The translations under genes were made by a program, and so were the position numbers. The notes under the pieces were generated by a model. The model was not told where the DNA came from and made no database searches. It was given only the letters and a program-made list of their open reading frames with translations. 64,000 nucleotides of DNA from Alphaproteobacteria bacterium (GTDB lineage Bacteria; Pseudomonadota; Alphaproteobacteria; Rhizobiales; GCA-2746425). Positions 44,801 to 55,046 of this stretch are shown piece by piece. The stretch covers positions 248,001-312,000 of the forward strand of contig JANSWZ010000003.1 of NCBI GenBank assembly GCA_024743215.1, written 5' to 3'. The first letter of the stretch is position 1. Every line of letters starts with the position of its first letter.

Positions 44801-46573
44801 CTGGTCAATTCCGACATGATGCAGATCAAAGTGGCACAGGGTGCAAAGCCAGGTGAGGGCGGACAATTGCCGGGTCACAAGGTCGATGCTGTTATTGCAA
44901 AAGTGCGCCACTCCACGCCGGGCGTCGGGTTGATTTCTCCGCCACCTCACCATGATATTTATTCCATCGAGGATCTGGCTCAGCTCATTTATGACCTGAA
45001 AAACGTCAATCCAGCGGCGGATGTATCGGTGAAGCTGGTGTCCGAGGTTGGTGTTGGAACGGTTGCAGCAGGCGTTGCGAAAGCACGGGCTGATCACATT
45101 ACGATCTCCGGCTTTGAAGGGGGAACCGGGGCATCGCCGCTGACCTCCCTGAAACATGCAGGTAGCCCCTGGGAGCTAGGACTTGCGGAAACACATCAGA
45201 CACTTGTACTGAACGGCTTGCGCTCGCGCATTGCCTTGCAAGTGGATGGCGGCCTGAAAACGGGCCGTGATGTTGTGATTGGTGCATTGCTTGGCGCAGA
45301 CGAGTTTGGGTTTTCAACCGCTCCCCTGATTGCTGCTGGCTGCCTGATGATGCGCAAATGCCATTTGAATACATGTCCTGTCGGAATTGCGACACAGGAC
45401 CCTGTTCTGCGCAAGCGTTTCCGTGGAACACCGGAGCATGTTGTCAATTACTTCTTCTATGTTGCAGAAGAAGTACGTCAGCTCATGGCAACCATGGGGA
45501 TCCGGAAATTTGATGACCTGGTCGGCCAGTCTCAGCTGTTGCAGCAGGATCGCGTCATTGCCTTGGGTAAAAGCGAGGGCCTTGATTTTGCAGGCCTGTT
45601 CTTCAAACCGAATGCCGAGCCTGATGAAATCCGTCATACGCAGTTGCAGAACCATCCAATAAAGGATGTTCTGGACCGCAAGTTCATTGCTGAGGCAATG
45701 CCAGCGTTGGACAATAAAACGCCGGTTACAATCATCTCGGAAATCCAGAATCGCAATCGCTCTGCCGGTGCCATGCTGAGCGGCGAAGTTGCCAAACGCT
45801 ATGGCATGAAGGGCTTGCCCGACGACACGATTTCCATTCAGTTGAACGGAACGGCCGGACAGTCTTTCGGCGCTTTTGTGACACGTGGTGTATCAATTGA
45901 TCTTCAGGGCGATGCCAATGATTATGTTGGCAAAGGCCTGTGTGGTGGACGCCTGGTTGTGCGCCCGCCGGAAGACACGAAGATCGTTCCAGAACAGTCG
46001 ATGATTGTTGGGAACACTGTGCTTTACGGCGCTGTTGAAGGGGAAGCTTACTTCCGTGGTGTCGCCGGAGAGCGGTTCGCTGTGCGGAACTCCGGTGCCG
46101 TTGCTGTTGTAGAAGGCGTAGGTGATCACGGTTGCGAATACATGACCGGTGGTGTGGTCGCGGTGCTTGGGCCAACGGGGCGTAACTTTGCAGCCGGCAT
46201 GTCGGGCGGAGTTGCTTATGTGCTGGATGAAGACGGTACTTTCGCTGAGCGCTGCAATCTGTCGATGGTTGATCTGGAGCCTGTACCTGAAGAAGACGAC
46301 CTGATGGAGCAATTGCATCATCATGGTGGTGATATCGAGCACCATGGCCGCGTGGATGTGTCTTCGAACATGACAAGCCGCGATGAAGAACGGTTGTACA
46401 AGCTGATATCGAGCCACGTGCATTATACTGGTTCCAGTCTTGCTCAGAACATACTGGCCAAATGGGATGAATTCCGACCGAAATTCGTCAAGGTGATGCC
46501 GGTTGATTACCGTCGCGCATTGCTGGAAATGGAACAGAAACGTAATAGCAGTCTTTCGCGTACATCCGCTTAA
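41831..46573 (+). CDS. gltB: glutamate synthase (NADPH) large subunit
   Basis: Large subunit of GOGAT: hydrolyses glutamine and passes ammonia through a tunnel to 2-oxoglutarate to make glutamate. 1580 residues from the ATG at 41831 (GGAG upstream). The first 56 residues are a propeptide; cleavage exposes Cys57 (ACGVGF), the glutaminase nucleophile. Further domains in order: glutaminase (to ~430), central linker, FMN-binding synthase (~850-1200, [28 protein letters not shown]) and a GXGXG beta-helix at the C-terminus. The 3Fe-4S ligands are in [15 protein letters not shown] (C-x5-C-x4-C). Followed by gltD. Confidence 0.97.
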   Translation: MTQKRVSLLNTVGPAEMTVRNPAPKHKDTERQPGTPRHNGVPVAQGLYNPAHEHDACGVGFIANMRSGATHKIIEDGIQILENLEHRGAVGADPLMGDGAGLLSQMPHGLFKNVCDFDLPEPGNYAVGFLFMPQDEATRADFERMVEDVVTSCNQLVLGWRDVPVNNAGLSKLVLATEPYSRQVFIGRGPEIEDQDAFERKLFLMRKMISNRIYDANNGAEDTDFYVVSLSSRTIVYKGMFLADQLGPYYLDLKNPLFESALALVHQRFSTNTFPSWKLAHPYRMVAHNGEINTLRGNVNWMAARQASVKSPLFGDSMPKLWPISYEGQSDTACFDNALEFLTMGGYELSHAAMMLVPEAWAGNPLMGEDRRAFYAYHAAMMEPWDGPAAIAFTDGRQIAATLDRNGLRPARYVQTDDGCVIMASEVGVLPIDESRIVKKWRLQPGKMLLIDLEEGRIIADDELKSRIANANPYKEWLARTQIVLEELPPVGARAPHSHASLLDRQQAFGYSQEDLKILMAPMATTGQEALGSMGTDTPISALSQKSKLLYTYFKQNFAQVTNPPIDPIREEIVMSLVSFIGPRPNLFDLEGQSERKRLEVRQPILSNDDLEKIRAISDIGDNQFQTQTLDITYNADTGAAGMEAALDRLCERSERAVQNGYNIIILSDRLIDKKRIAIPALLATAAVHHHLIRKGLRTSVGLVVETGEAREVHHFCVLAGYGAEAINPYLAFETLSDMHTRGDFPDVVDAQEVVQRYIKSIDKGILKVMSKMGISTYQSYCGAQIFDAVGLKSDFVKRFFFGTATQIEGIGLKDVSEETLTRHEGAFGDDPVLRTSLDVGGEYMYRVRGEAHAWTPDAVAKLQHAVRGESWADYQEYADAINDQSEVLMTLRGLFDIQLANEAIPIDEVESAADIVKRFSTGAMSFGSISMEAHSTLAVAMNRIGGKSNTGEGGEQPERFQPLPDGRPNPKRSAIKQIASGRFGVTTEYLVNSDMMQIKVAQGAKPGEGGQLPGHKVDAVIAKVRHSTPGVGLISPPPHHDIYSIEDLAQLIYDLKNVNPAADVSVKLVSEVGVGTVAAGVAKARADHITISGFEGGTGASPLTSLKHAGSPWELGLAETHQTLVLNGLRSRIALQVDGGLKTGRDVVIGALLGADEFGFSTAPLIAAGCLMMRKCHLNTCPVGIATQDPVLRKRFRGTPEHVVNYFFYVAEEVRQLMATMGIRKFDDLVGQSQLLQQDRVIALGKSEGLDFAGLFFKPNAEPDEIRHTQLQNHPIKDVLDRKFIAEAMPALDNKTPVTIISEIQNRNRSAGAMLSGEVAKRYGMKGLPDDTISIQLNGTAGQSFGAFVTRGVSIDLQGDANDYVGKGLCGGRLVVRPPEDTKIVPEQSMIVGNTVLYGAVEGEAYFRGVAGERFAVRNSGAVAVVEGVGDHGCEYMTGGVVAVLGPTGRNFAAGMSGGVAYVLDEDGTFAERCNLSMVDLEPVPEEDDLMEQLHHHGGDIEHHGRVDVSSNMTSRDEERLYKLISSHVHYTGSSLAQNILAKWDEFRPKFVKVMPVDYRRALLEMEQKRNSSLSRTSA

Positions 46574-46706
46574 CGGGTGATGGGTGAGGCGTGTAGATAA
46601 CTGCGCTGCTTTGCGGTCTTGGGAAGAAACACTATAAATCTGCGCGGTGCCGTCAATGTGTCCGCCAGAGCCGGAAAATACGCCGGAAATTAGGAATGGT
46701 GACGTA

Positions 46707-48137
46707 ATGGGAAAAGTAACAGGCTTTCTGGAAATTGATCGGCAACAGGCAAAATTTCAGCCTGCGTCGGACAGAATCAGGCATTTCGGGGAATTCACCA
46801 TTCCGCTGCCAGATCAGGAAGTGGCTCGTCAGGCTGCACGCTGCATGGATTGCGGTGTGCCTTATTGTCATGGGCCAACCGGCTGTCCGGTCAACAATCA
46901 GATCCCGGACTGGAATGATCTGGTCTATAGTGGCGATTGGGAAGAGGCCGCGCGCAACCTGCATTCTACCAATAATTTTCCGGAGTTTACCGGACGCATT
47001 TGCCCTGCACCTTGTGAGGAAGCCTGCACGCTGAATCTGGAAGATGCACCGGTCAGTATCAAGACGATTGAACAGGCCATTGCCGACAAGGCCTACGATC
47101 TGGGTATGATCGCACCGGAAATTTGTGAAGAGAAAACCGGCAAGACAATTGCGGTTGTTGGCTCCGGTCCCGCTGGAATGGCTGCGGCTCAGCAATTGGC
47201 GCGGGTTGGGCATGATGTCCATTTGTTTGAGCGTCACGCCTACGCTGGCGGTCTGCTGCGCTACGGTATTCCTGACTTCAAAATGGAAAAACATTACATC
47301 GACCGGCGCGTCGAGCAGATGGAAGCAGAAGGCGTGACCTTCCATTTCAACACTGACATTGGCGGCACCAAACCTTTTGCTGACCTGCAATCGGAGTTTG
47401 ATGCCGTTCTGTTGACCGGCGGTGCCGAAACTCCAAGAGACCCGGGTCTGGAAGGACTTGATATGGAAGGTGTGCACTATGCCATGCCATATCTGGTTCA
47501 GCAGAATCGGCGCGTTGGTGGTGAGAGCCTTGGTGAGGAAGCGGAGATCTGGGCTGGCGGCAAGCATGTTGTCGTCGTGGGCGGCGGTGATACTGCATCT
47601 GACTGCGTTGGAACAGCTTTCCGGCAGGGGGCCCTTGCGGTCACTCAGCTTGATATTCGCGTTGTGCCACCGATCAGAGAAGACAAGATGATGGTCTGGC
47701 CATATTGGCCGACCAAGTTCCGGACTTCCTCCTCACAGGCGGAAGGCGCAGAACGCGAGTTTCAGGCGGCAACGCTGGGCTTTGTAGAAGAAGACGGTGT
47801 GCTGACACATGTGAAATGTGTGCGGGTGGACGACAAGCGACAGCCAATTCCCGGTGAAGAGTTTTTCATCAAAGCGGATCTTGCCTTCATCGCCATTGGG
47901 TTTTCCGGTCCCAAGGAAGAAGGCTTGTTGGCTGAAGTTGGAGATGCGCTTGATCGCGACCGGCGCTCCAACGTATTGGCGGATGAAAAATCCTATAAAA
48001 CCTCAATCGACAAGGTGTATGCCGCAGGTGACATCCGCCGCGGTCAGTCCCTTGTGGTCTGGGCAATTCGCGAAGGCCGTCAGGCTGCTCATTCCATTGA
48101 CAAGGATTTGATGGGCGCGACTGTTCTGCCGAGATAA
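46707..48137 (+). CDS. gltD: glutamate synthase (NADPH) small subunit
   Basis: Transfers electrons from NADPH through FAD and 4Fe-4S clusters to GltB. 476 residues from the ATG at 46707 (MGKVTGFLEIDRQ), the usual family start. N-terminal cysteine clusters CMDCGVPYC, TGCPVNN and ICPAPCEEACTLN bind the iron-sulfur centres. The FAD loop is VVGSGPAGMAAAQQLA, the NADPH loop VVVGGGDTASDCVG, and YAAGDIRRG closes the FAD site. 133 bases after gltB. It ends 26 bases from the convergent DUF459 gene. Confidence 0.97.
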   Translation: MGKVTGFLEIDRQQAKFQPASDRIRHFGEFTIPLPDQEVARQAARCMDCGVPYCHGPTGCPVNNQIPDWNDLVYSGDWEEAARNLHSTNNFPEFTGRICPAPCEEACTLNLEDAPVSIKTIEQAIADKAYDLGMIAPEICEEKTGKTIAVVGSGPAGMAAAQQLARVGHDVHLFERHAYAGGLLRYGIPDFKMEKHYIDRRVEQMEAEGVTFHFNTDIGGTKPFADLQSEFDAVLLTGGAETPRDPGLEGLDMEGVHYAMPYLVQQNRRVGGESLGEEAEIWAGGKHVVVVGGGDTASDCVGTAFRQGALAVTQLDIRVVPPIREDKMMVWPYWPTKFRTSSSQAEGAEREFQAATLGFVEEDGVLTHVKCVRVDDKRQPIPGEEFFIKADLAFIAIGFSGPKEEGLLAEVGDALDRDRRSNVLADEKSYKTSIDKVYAAGDIRRGQSLVVWAIREGRQAAHSIDKDLMGATVLPR

Positions 48138-48163
48138 ATCTCTTTAATTTTCGTGATCGCCGC

Positions 48164-49384
48164 TTACTCTATTTGCGGCGGCCACGAAAAATTGTCTGCG
48201 CGGGTGGTTGGCGCACTCAGAGCAACACCCCGGATCAGCACGTTATACGCATTGGAAACCTCTTCCCAAGGCCTGCCTGGATCCATCGGTGGGCCAATCA
48301 GCGGTACGCCGCCCTTCAGAGAAATTGCATCCTCCAGGGCAAATCCGGATAGGGGAATAACCGGGCCATCTTCGGTAAAGACAACACCGCCCGGTGTGCC
48401 CGCAACAGCCCCACTGCCACTGAGATATCGATCCACCTGACGTTTGACGAAGAAGGTGAGTTTTTCACGCCCGGCTGTACTCAGACCAAATCCATCGCTG
48501 CGTCGCAATTGAGCTTGCTGGCCATTGATGTCAGGGCCATTGTCGTCATAAACACCTGCTTCATTGGCAAAAGCGTCCCAGATATCGACATAGCGTGCGC
48601 CGATTTCCTCTGCTTCCGATTTGTAAGTTGTTGTCAGATTGGCCAGATGCGCTGAGGTTTTTGGCCCTCGTACCGGCGGCATTCCGACCCAGATAACCGG
48701 GAGTTCGGTCGCTTCCAGTCTTTTGGCGAAGGCATCCACATTTGCTTCATATTGTTCGCGCCATTCATCCGTGTCCAGACTGATGCGCTTTGGAGAGCGG
48801 AAGAACTGGCGGTCATTGCCGCCCATCATCACGACTATCAGGTCAGCTTTGCCGCCCAGTTCGGGATCTCCCAGAACGGTTCTCAAATGGGCGTCCCAAT
48901 TGAATGTGTCGTAGCGTACAAAGCCGGATGTGCCGTTGGTTGATGAATCGATGGCGACGGTTCTGTCCTGAGCAAAACTTTCGGCAAGACCCAGTGCAAG
49001 GCTGGCTCCAAAGAAATCTCCAAGCACTAGAATTCGGCGTGCATCCGGGTTCTTGTCGACCTGTTTGATCTCTGGCGCACTTTGTATGATTTGCGCCGGT
49101 GGACGTGGCTGGGAACGTTTTACGCGAGGTCTGTTCGCATTTGGCTTTGCCCTTTGTGGCTCACGCTTGGCGCGTCTGCCGCGGAAGAGACGTTTCAGAA
49201 ATCCGCCTTCCTGTACCTGTATCACTGGCAGACCAGTTGAAACCGTCGATGCGGGAAGGGATGGCTTGATCATGGGCGCGGCGGTGGCAGGTTCTGCCAC
49301 CAGACTTAAAACTGTCAGGCAGATGCCGATCAGCACAATGCGGGATAGTTGTTTTGATCCGAATTTCCAGGTCCGATTACGCAT
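48164..49384 (-). CDS. DUF459/SGNH-like periplasmic protein
   Basis: A 406-residue secreted protein of the DUF459 family (SGNH-hydrolase fold). I prefer the ATG at 49384 (MRNRTWKFGSKQ), which leads into a signal peptide ending near ATAAP. A basic, Pro-rich linker covers about residues 70-110. The block I motif reads LVLGDFFGASLALGL, with Phe where GDSL enzymes have the nucleophilic serine; block III GGNDRQF and a late Asp/His region are recognisable. It may act on envelope glycans or be non-catalytic. Downstream of the lytic transglycosylase; the order with galU is conserved in Rhizobiales. Confidence 0.82.
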   Translation of the reverse strand: MRNRTWKFGSKQLSRIVLIGICLTVLSLVAEPATAAPMIKPSLPASTVSTGLPVIQVQEGGFLKRLFRGRRAKREPQRAKPNANRPRVKRSQPRPPAQIIQSAPEIKQVDKNPDARRILVLGDFFGASLALGLAESFAQDRTVAIDSSTNGTSGFVRYDTFNWDAHLRTVLGDPELGGKADLIVVMMGGNDRQFFRSPKRISLDTDEWREQYEANVDAFAKRLEATELPVIWVGMPPVRGPKTSAHLANLTTTYKSEAEEIGARYVDIWDAFANEAGVYDDNGPDINGQQAQLRRSDGFGLSTAGREKLTFFVKRQVDRYLSGSGAVAGTPGGVVFTEDGPVIPLSGFALEDAISLKGGVPLIGPPMDPGRPWEEVSNAYNVLIRGVALSAPTTRADNFSWPPQIE

Positions 49385-49483
49385 TATATGCCACTCATTC
49401 ATATATGGGCTGGATTTGATTTTGTTTTTATAACACCTGCCTGTACAAGCCAAAAGGCCCGGATCACGATTTATCCACGCGCC

Positions 49484-49516
49484 TAAAAAAAGAACCAGAT
49501 CTTGTTAAAGATCTGG
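49484..49516 (-). terminator. terminator of the lytic transglycosylase gene
   Basis: On the - strand CCAGATCTT and AAGATCTGG (49495-49503 with 49508-49516) form a perfect 9-base stem with a 4-base loop, followed by a run of seven to eight T (complement of 49484-49491). Confidence 0.9.
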
Positions 49517-49547
49517 CTCGCACATGTTCACTTATCTGGTCAGGCGG

Positions 49548-50771
49548 TTAGCTGCCCTTGAGTTTTCCCAGTATGTCGGTGGAAGCGTAACCGTCCGGAA
49601 TGTGGCCTATTCTGTTCTGGTACTGACGAATAGCCGCCCGTGATCTTGCTCCGATTTTACCGTCGATTGCACCATTATAGAGACCTTTGGCCTGCAGCAA
49701 TTGCTGCAATGCTTTTTTGTCTGACCGGGTGAGGGGCTTGGCATCCCTCGGCCAGTTTTTTGCGAAGGTATTGCCGCCGCGCAATCGATCGCCCAAATGT
49801 CCAACAGCAAGCGCATAGGCATTGGCATTGTTATAGCGCTTGATCACCCTGAAATTCTTGAGCAGCAGGAACGCTGGGCCTCGTGCACCGCTTGGCATGA
49901 AAAGCCCGGCCTTGTCTGTCGGCCTCGGGAAGTTTCTTGAGCCGGTGCGGTTCACACCAAGTCGACTCCATTCTGCCAGGGTTCTCTGGGTCTTTTCATC
50001 GGCAAGTTCATAGTTGAAGTTGCTGGGAAGGACCACTTCGTAACCCCAAGTTTCGCCGCTGCGCCAACCCATCTTTTTAAGATAGGCAGCCGTGGAGCCC
50101 AACGCGTCGGGAATGGAAGTCCAAATGTTTCGACGACCATCGCCATCAAAATCAACCGCATAGGCCTGATAAGTTGTCGGGATGAATTGAGTGTGGCCCA
50201 TGGCGCCTGCCCAGGACCCGGTCATGCCGGCGGGGTGGATGTCGCCGCGTTCAAGAATTTTGAGTGCTGCCACCAATTGCGTGCGCCCGAATTTTTTGCG
50301 CCTGCGATCTGCATAAGCCAGTGTGGCAAGGGAGCGGATCACGCTTTTGACAATTTTCGGATTGTCCAGAACGGCGCCGTAAGACGATTCCATGCCCCAC
50401 ACAGCAACAACAATATGCCGGTCAACGCCGTATCGCGCCTCAATGGCATCCAGAGTTGAGCGATATTCAATCAGTTTCTGTTTGCCATTCGACAGTCGCT
50501 TGTCCGAAATGGCGCTGTCCAGATAGCTCCAGATCGGGCGCACAAACTCGGCCTGATTGCTGGCACTTTTCAGGATTGTCTCATCCGGGCGAACACCGGC
50601 GAAAGCCGCATTGTAGGTGTTTGCAGAGACGCCCGCGGCACGTGCCGTTGGCCAGAAATCGCGAACCCATTTGTCAAAAGCATCAGCATAAGCATTTGCT
50701 GGAAATAGAAACGCAACAGCGAAGAGAGCCGATAGGAAACGCAGATGAATTTTTTTCATAACATTCTTCAT
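49548..50771 (-). CDS. lytic murein transglycosylase, MltB type, with peptidoglycan-binding domain
   Basis: Cleaves the MurNAc-GlcNAc bond with formation of anhydro-muropeptides. 407 residues: signal peptide (cleavage near AYA, residue 29), an SLT_2/MltB catalytic domain with catalytic Glu128 in VWGMESSYG and the AMGHTQFIPTTYQAYAVD segment, and a C-terminal PG_binding_1 domain (about residues 340-405: LQQLLQAKGLYNGAIDGKIG). No lipobox, so soluble in the periplasm. Divergent from galU; followed by a terminator and the DUF459 gene. Confidence 0.94.
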   Translation of the reverse strand: MKNVMKKIHLRFLSALFAVAFLFPANAYADAFDKWVRDFWPTARAAGVSANTYNAAFAGVRPDETILKSASNQAEFVRPIWSYLDSAISDKRLSNGKQKLIEYRSTLDAIEARYGVDRHIVVAVWGMESSYGAVLDNPKIVKSVIRSLATLAYADRRRKKFGRTQLVAALKILERGDIHPAGMTGSWAGAMGHTQFIPTTYQAYAVDFDGDGRRNIWTSIPDALGSTAAYLKKMGWRSGETWGYEVVLPSNFNYELADEKTQRTLAEWSRLGVNRTGSRNFPRPTDKAGLFMPSGARGPAFLLLKNFRVIKRYNNANAYALAVGHLGDRLRGGNTFAKNWPRDAKPLTRSDKKALQQLLQAKGLYNGAIDGKIGARSRAAIRQYQNRIGHIPDGYASTDILGKLKGS

Positions 50772-50910
50772 AAGCTAAAACCGTTGTTGTTAAACTGTGT
50801 CAACAGAATCATATGGTTAATGCTTTGTTACCAATAAATCGTTAACGCAGCCCCGAACATCATGCGATTATCACTCAAAGAATCAAGTGCTATAGGAGTT
50901 TGGCAACATA

Positions 50911-51798
50911 ATGTCGCAGCGTATCCGTAAAGCAGTATTCCCCGTAGCGGGGCTGGGTACCCGTTTTCTCCCGGCCACTAAAGCCATGCCAAAAGAAATG
51001 CTGACCGTCGTTGACCGACCCGTAATTCAGTATGCGGTGGACGAAGCGCGTGCGGCCGGTATTGAGCATTTCATCTTCGTCACCGGCCGGAACAAGGGCG
51101 TCATTGAAGACCATTTCGATGTTCAGGTGGAATTGGAAGCCACCCTGGAAGAGCGCGGAAAAACCGAGGCTCTGGAAGAGTTGCGCAAGGATTTGCCGCC
51201 AGCAGGCTCTTCGAGTTTTACGCGCCAGCAATCGCCGCTGGGGCTGGGTCATGCGGTGTGGTGCGCACGAGACCTTGTTGGAAACGAACCATTCGCCTTG
51301 TTGCTACCGGATATGGTCATGAAGGCGGAGACGCCGTGCCTGGCCAATATGTGCAGCCTTTATGAGCGCACCGGCGGCAATGTTCTGTCGGTGGAGCAAT
51401 GTGCACCGGAATTGACTCACCGGTACGGTATTGTGGGCGTCGGTGATGATGTGCCGGATGGTGGTGGCAGTGCCTTCAAGATTTCTGAGATGGTTGAAAA
51501 GCCAGAGCCAAGTGTTGCGCCGTCCAATCTGTTCATCAATGGACGCTACATTTTGCAACCTGAAATCTTTGACATTCTGTCGCGCCAGAAAGCGGGTGCG
51601 GGCAATGAAATTCAGATCACCGATGCGATGGTCGAATTGATGTCGGAGCAATCTTTTTTCGGGCAGGAATTCCATGGGCAAACGTTTGATTGCGGCTCAA
51701 AAATTGGATTTTTGGCGGCAAATGTTGCGTTTGCTCTGGACCGCGAGGACATCGAAAGTGGCTTCCGGGCAGAATTGGATATCATTCTGGGACTCTAG
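50911..51798 (+). CDS. galU: UTP-glucose-1-phosphate uridylyltransferase
   Basis: Makes UDP-glucose for exopolysaccharide, glucans and lipopolysaccharide. 295 residues, full length. Nucleotide-binding start [20 protein letters not shown], then [40 protein letters not shown] and GRYIL, and the substrate lysine in [13 protein letters not shown] precedes the ATG. Its stop is 9 bases from the convergent outer-membrane protein gene. Confidence 0.96.
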   Translation: MSQRIRKAVFPVAGLGTRFLPATKAMPKEMLTVVDRPVIQYAVDEARAAGIEHFIFVTGRNKGVIEDHFDVQVELEATLEERGKTEALEELRKDLPPAGSSSFTRQQSPLGLGHAVWCARDLVGNEPFALLLPDMVMKAETPCLANMCSLYERTGGNVLSVEQCAPELTHRYGIVGVGDDVPDGGGSAFKISEMVEKPEPSVAPSNLFINGRYILQPEIFDILSRQKAGAGNEIQITDAMVELMSEQSFFGQEFHGQTFDCGSKIGFLAANVAFALDREDIESGFRAELDIILGL

Positions 51799-51807
51799 AC
51801 TGCAGCC

Positions 51808-53034
51808 TTAGTGTCGTATCTGCAGCCTGACCGCCAATCCGTTATTTACTTCATCGTCTTCCGCCTGATCGCTGCCACTGCTCTGGGTGCGTTCATGTGT
51901 GAAGCTTGCAAACAGACTGCTGTCTGGCGTGAGTGTATAGGTCAGGCCTGTTGAAAACAGCATGGTTTGATCGCTGCGGTCGATATCGCCATAGTCACTA
52001 TAATTGTAGTCGGCTGATGCGAAGCCATCGAGACGATGGTTGAAACTGCGCTCAACGCGCAGGGCAAGGTCGGTGGAGCGGATGCCGCTGGTCATCGTGC
52101 TGGCAGTCAGATCTGTGGTTTGACTGAATTCCAGGCCGGTCGCTGCTGTCGCCGTAACTGTGGTAAGGCGAACGGGTGACCAGGTTAGCGAAGCAGCCCA
52201 CAACAGTGCATTGAGATGGTCACGCTCGGAATCTTTTGGTCTGATGTGGCCGATCCCCACGGACACTTCACCCGTCAGCTTTTCTCCCCGGTCTATCTGA
52301 AGGCCTGTGCGCAATTCCCAGCGGGTCGCATCGCCATCAAACCCGTCTATCATTCCGGTGCGGCGATGTGTTGCACGTGTTTCCACAAATGGGGCGAGGA
52401 TGGCTCCGCGATTGTAAGCAAAGCGCACTTCAGCTTCCAGATCCCGGAAATCATTTCCATTGTCGGAGCCTGCAACCGGATCGCCAACTCTGCGTAAATC
52501 GACAGACCCCCTTAGATTCATCTCCAGTGGGCCCGGGGCAATCCTCAACCCTGCGGATGCGCCATAATCGGTTTGGTCCTGATCATCTTCCGAGACATCG
52601 TGAGACAGACGCAATTCACCATTTGCAGATAGTCTGCTGGAGATATCACGTCTGCCACTGGCAACGATCCCTACAGTCCAGTCCTGAACTCTCACGCCAC
52701 GACGGCTGGCTGCCTCCAAAAGTGTTTCCAACCGAAGTTCGTGGCGAGACCACTGGGACTCGATCTGAGTTTCGGCACTAAATGTCTGTGTTGTCTGATT
52801 GCTGTCCTCGTTGGATTTGGTTCGCTGATGAGAGAGACCCACTTCGACCTGCGAGTTTACCTGAAAACTTCCCAGTCGTAGCCCGGTTTCCGTATCAAGT
52901 GGCTGCACCTCTGCATCACGGAACTCAAGGTTGTCCGCGTCAAATACCCCTTGCTCCTGCGCAGATGCAAAGGGCACCAGACACAGACTGAACATGATTG
53001 CATTGAAGATCGCTCGGGTCAGCTGGCGCGCCAC
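51808..53034 (-). CDS. outer-membrane beta-barrel protein, function unknown
   Basis: A 408-residue protein with a signal peptide (cleavage after ASA, residue 25) and a body of alternating short polar and hydrophobic strands typical of a beta-barrel (for example LRLETLLEAASRRG, ATRWELRTGLQIDRG, LTTVTATAATGLEFSQ). It resembles the OMBB_2/DUF560-like outer-membrane group. Start is a GTG with AGGA upstream. It ends in RLQIRH, without the C-terminal Phe typical of many Omps. Alone between galU and kdsD. Confidence 0.8.
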   Translation of the reverse strand: MARQLTRAIFNAIMFSLCLVPFASAQEQGVFDADNLEFRDAEVQPLDTETGLRLGSFQVNSQVEVGLSHQRTKSNEDSNQTTQTFSAETQIESQWSRHELRLETLLEAASRRGVRVQDWTVGIVASGRRDISSRLSANGELRLSHDVSEDDQDQTDYGASAGLRIAPGPLEMNLRGSVDLRRVGDPVAGSDNGNDFRDLEAEVRFAYNRGAILAPFVETRATHRRTGMIDGFDGDATRWELRTGLQIDRGEKLTGEVSVGIGHIRPKDSERDHLNALLWAASLTWSPVRLTTVTATAATGLEFSQTTDLTASTMTSGIRSTDLALRVERSFNHRLDGFASADYNYSDYGDIDRSDQTMLFSTGLTYTLTPDSSLFASFTHERTQSSGSDQAEDDEVNNGLAVRLQIRH

Positions 53035-53184
53035 GTCTTAAATCCTAAACAGATACGTATGTTTTGCGTTTTTATGGTTAATAAGCCCTTACCAGCCGCC
53101 ATTTGAGTGGATTCAATGGGGACTTTTCTGTGTGTGAAAACATGTTACAAGCGGCTCATCATCCTCTGTTATGACGAGTTTGCC

Positions 53185-54180
53185 GTGACCCAACTGACTT
53201 CTGTTGCTTCTGACATGCCAGACACAACCGTTTCCGTGCGCACAAGTTTGCAAACCGGAATTCGGGGCGTGGAAGCTGTGCTCTCGGCGCTGGAGGGGCC
53301 GCTCTCACAGGCTATTGCTGATGCCATCAGTCTAATGCTTGGCATCAAGGGGCGGGTGATCGTGACAGGCATGGGTAAAAGTGGTCATGTTGCAGGAAAG
53401 CTTGCTGCAACGTTTGCCTCTACTGGCACACCATCCTTTTTTGTTCATCCAGCTGAGGCCAGCCATGGCGATCTGGGAATGATTACAGAACATGATGCCG
53501 TTCTGGCCTTGTCCTGGTCTGGCGAGACACCGGAACTGAGCAATCTCATTCAATTTTCCAGACGTTACAACGTGCCGTTGATAGCCATTACGTGCGGCGC
53601 AGACAGTGCTCTTGCAAGGGCGTCAGACGTTGTTCTGGCTTTGCCGAAGATCAAGGAAGCCTGCCCACATGGCCTTGCGCCTACCACATCGACACTGCTG
53701 CAGCTGGCCTTAGGTGACGCACTCGCTGTTGCCCTGTTGGAGGCAAGGGGGTTCAGTGCCAATGATTTTGGCGTGTTTCATCCTGGTGGCAAACTGGGCG
53801 CCACGTTGCGTTATGTGCGCGACATCATGCATCGGGGTGAATCTCTGCCGCTGGTTTCCAGTCAGACGTCCATGAAGGAAGCCATTGTCCTGATGACGGC
53901 GAAAGGTTTTGGTGCACTTGGTGTTGTTGATGGCTCAGAGCGATTGATCGGTATTATCACAGATGGCGATTTGCGGCGGCATTTGGAAGGCGATCTGTTG
54001 GCGCTTTCGGTTGATGACGTGATGACCCGGGATCCCAAGTCAATCTCAGAGGACATGCTTGCGGCAAAGGCATTGGAGGTGCTTCATTCCTCGCAGATTA
54101 CAGCGGTGTTTGTCGTCAAAGATGACAAGGCTGTCGGCATTCTTCATCTTCACGATTTGTTGCGCATTGGTGCGGCGTAA
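53185..54180 (+). CDS. kdsD: arabinose-5-phosphate isomerase (KpsF/GutQ family)
   Basis: Converts ribulose 5-phosphate to arabinose 5-phosphate, precursor of the LPS sugar Kdo. 331 residues from GTG 53185 (MTQLTSVASDMP), the usual family length; a longer frame from 53107 has no support. SIS domain (GRVIVTGMGKSGHVAGKLAATFASTGTP, HGDLGMI, SWSGETPEL) followed by two CBS domains (about residues 205-330). All residues typical of the isomerase are present. Upstream of the stator pair but separated by 92 bases. Confidence 0.94.
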   Translation: MTQLTSVASDMPDTTVSVRTSLQTGIRGVEAVLSALEGPLSQAIADAISLMLGIKGRVIVTGMGKSGHVAGKLAATFASTGTPSFFVHPAEASHGDLGMITEHDAVLALSWSGETPELSNLIQFSRRYNVPLIAITCGADSALARASDVVLALPKIKEACPHGLAPTTSTLLQLALGDALAVALLEARGFSANDFGVFHPGGKLGATLRYVRDIMHRGESLPLVSSQTSMKEAIVLMTAKGFGALGVVDGSERLIGIITDGDLRRHLEGDLLALSVDDVMTRDPKSISEDMLAAKALEVLHSSQITAVFVVKDDKAVGILHLHDLLRIGAA

Positions 54181-54272
54181 CGAATTCTTCAATATATTAT
54201 CAGTTTTTTAGCTTCATTCCGCTAATCAGGGTCCTTGAGTTTTTGTAAACGTTGGACCGGGGCGGCAATCAT

Positions 54273-55046
54273 ATGGATCTGGCTTCCATTCTTGGCATCG
54301 TCATCAGTTTTTCTGTTGTCGTTGTGGCGATTTTTCTGGGCGGCAATCTTTCACAGTTTGTGGACGTTCCCTCCATGCTGATTGTGATCGGTGGCGGTCT
54401 GGCTGCTACACTTATTCGATTTCCCTTATCCGGGCTGATGGGCGCTTTCGCAACAGGCAGCAGAGTGGCGTTCAAGCATAAAAAATCTGATGCGCGCAGC
54501 CTGATTGAGAAAATTGCAGAACTGGCAGATGTTGTTCGGCGCAGCGGACCATTGGGCCTTGAAGAAGTTGAGATTAGCGATCCAACTCTGGCAAAGGGTG
54601 TTCAATACATTACCGATGGGTACGAAGCGGCGTTCATCCGCGATGCGATGGAGCGGGAGCGAGACCTTTTCCTGGAACGTCTTGAAGAGGGGCAGCGCGT
54701 TTTCAAGGCGCTCGGCGATTCAGCCCCGGCATTTGGAATGATTGGAACCCTGGTTGGTCTTGTGCAGATGCTGGCCAATATGGATGATCCGTCCGCTATT
54801 GGGCCATCCATGGCTATCGCATTGTTGACGACACTTTACGGAGCTCTTATCGCAAATGTGATCTGCATGCCGGTTGCCGATAAGCTGGGCTCAAAATTTA
54901 AAACTGAAGAACTGAACCAGAGCCTTATTATTGATGGCGTGATGCAGCTTCGGGGTAACAAAAGCCCGGATGCTGTAAAGGAAGCCCTGATTTCGTACCT
55001 GCCGGAAAGCGCCAGGACGGGAATTCAGGCGAGCGAGGCAGCTTAA
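54273..55046 (+). CDS. motA: MotA/PomA-like stator or proton-channel subunit
   Basis: Four-helix inner-membrane protein of the MotA/TolQ/ExbB superfamily, closest to PomA of Vibrio. 257 residues from the ATG at 54273 (MDLASILGIVISF). Hallmarks: IVIGGGLAATLIRFPL, the charged cytoplasmic loop, DSAPAFGMIGTLVGLVQMLANMDDPSAIGPSMAIALLTTLYGALIAN (in part; conserved prolines and Thr/Ala of the ion path). Pairs with the MotB-like gene directly downstream (stop and start adjoin). No other flagellar gene is nearby; it could power the flagellum from a distant locus or another envelope device. Confidence 0.88.
   Translation: MDLASILGIVISFSVVVVAIFLGGNLSQFVDVPSMLIVIGGGLAATLIRFPLSGLMGAFATGSRVAFKHKKSDARSLIEKIAELADVVRRSGPLGLEEVEISDPTLAKGVQYITDGYEAAFIRDAMERERDLFLERLEEGQRVFKALGDSAPAFGMIGTLVGLVQMLANMDDPSAIGPSMAIALLTTLYGALIANVICMPVADKLGSKFKTEELNQSLIIDGVMQLRGNKSPDAVKEALISYLPESARTGIQASEAA

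Noticed and set aside
46653-47567. 304-residue - strand open frame opposite gltD
   Set aside because: Antisense shadow of gltD; the composition and lack of any recognisable motif argue against a gene.
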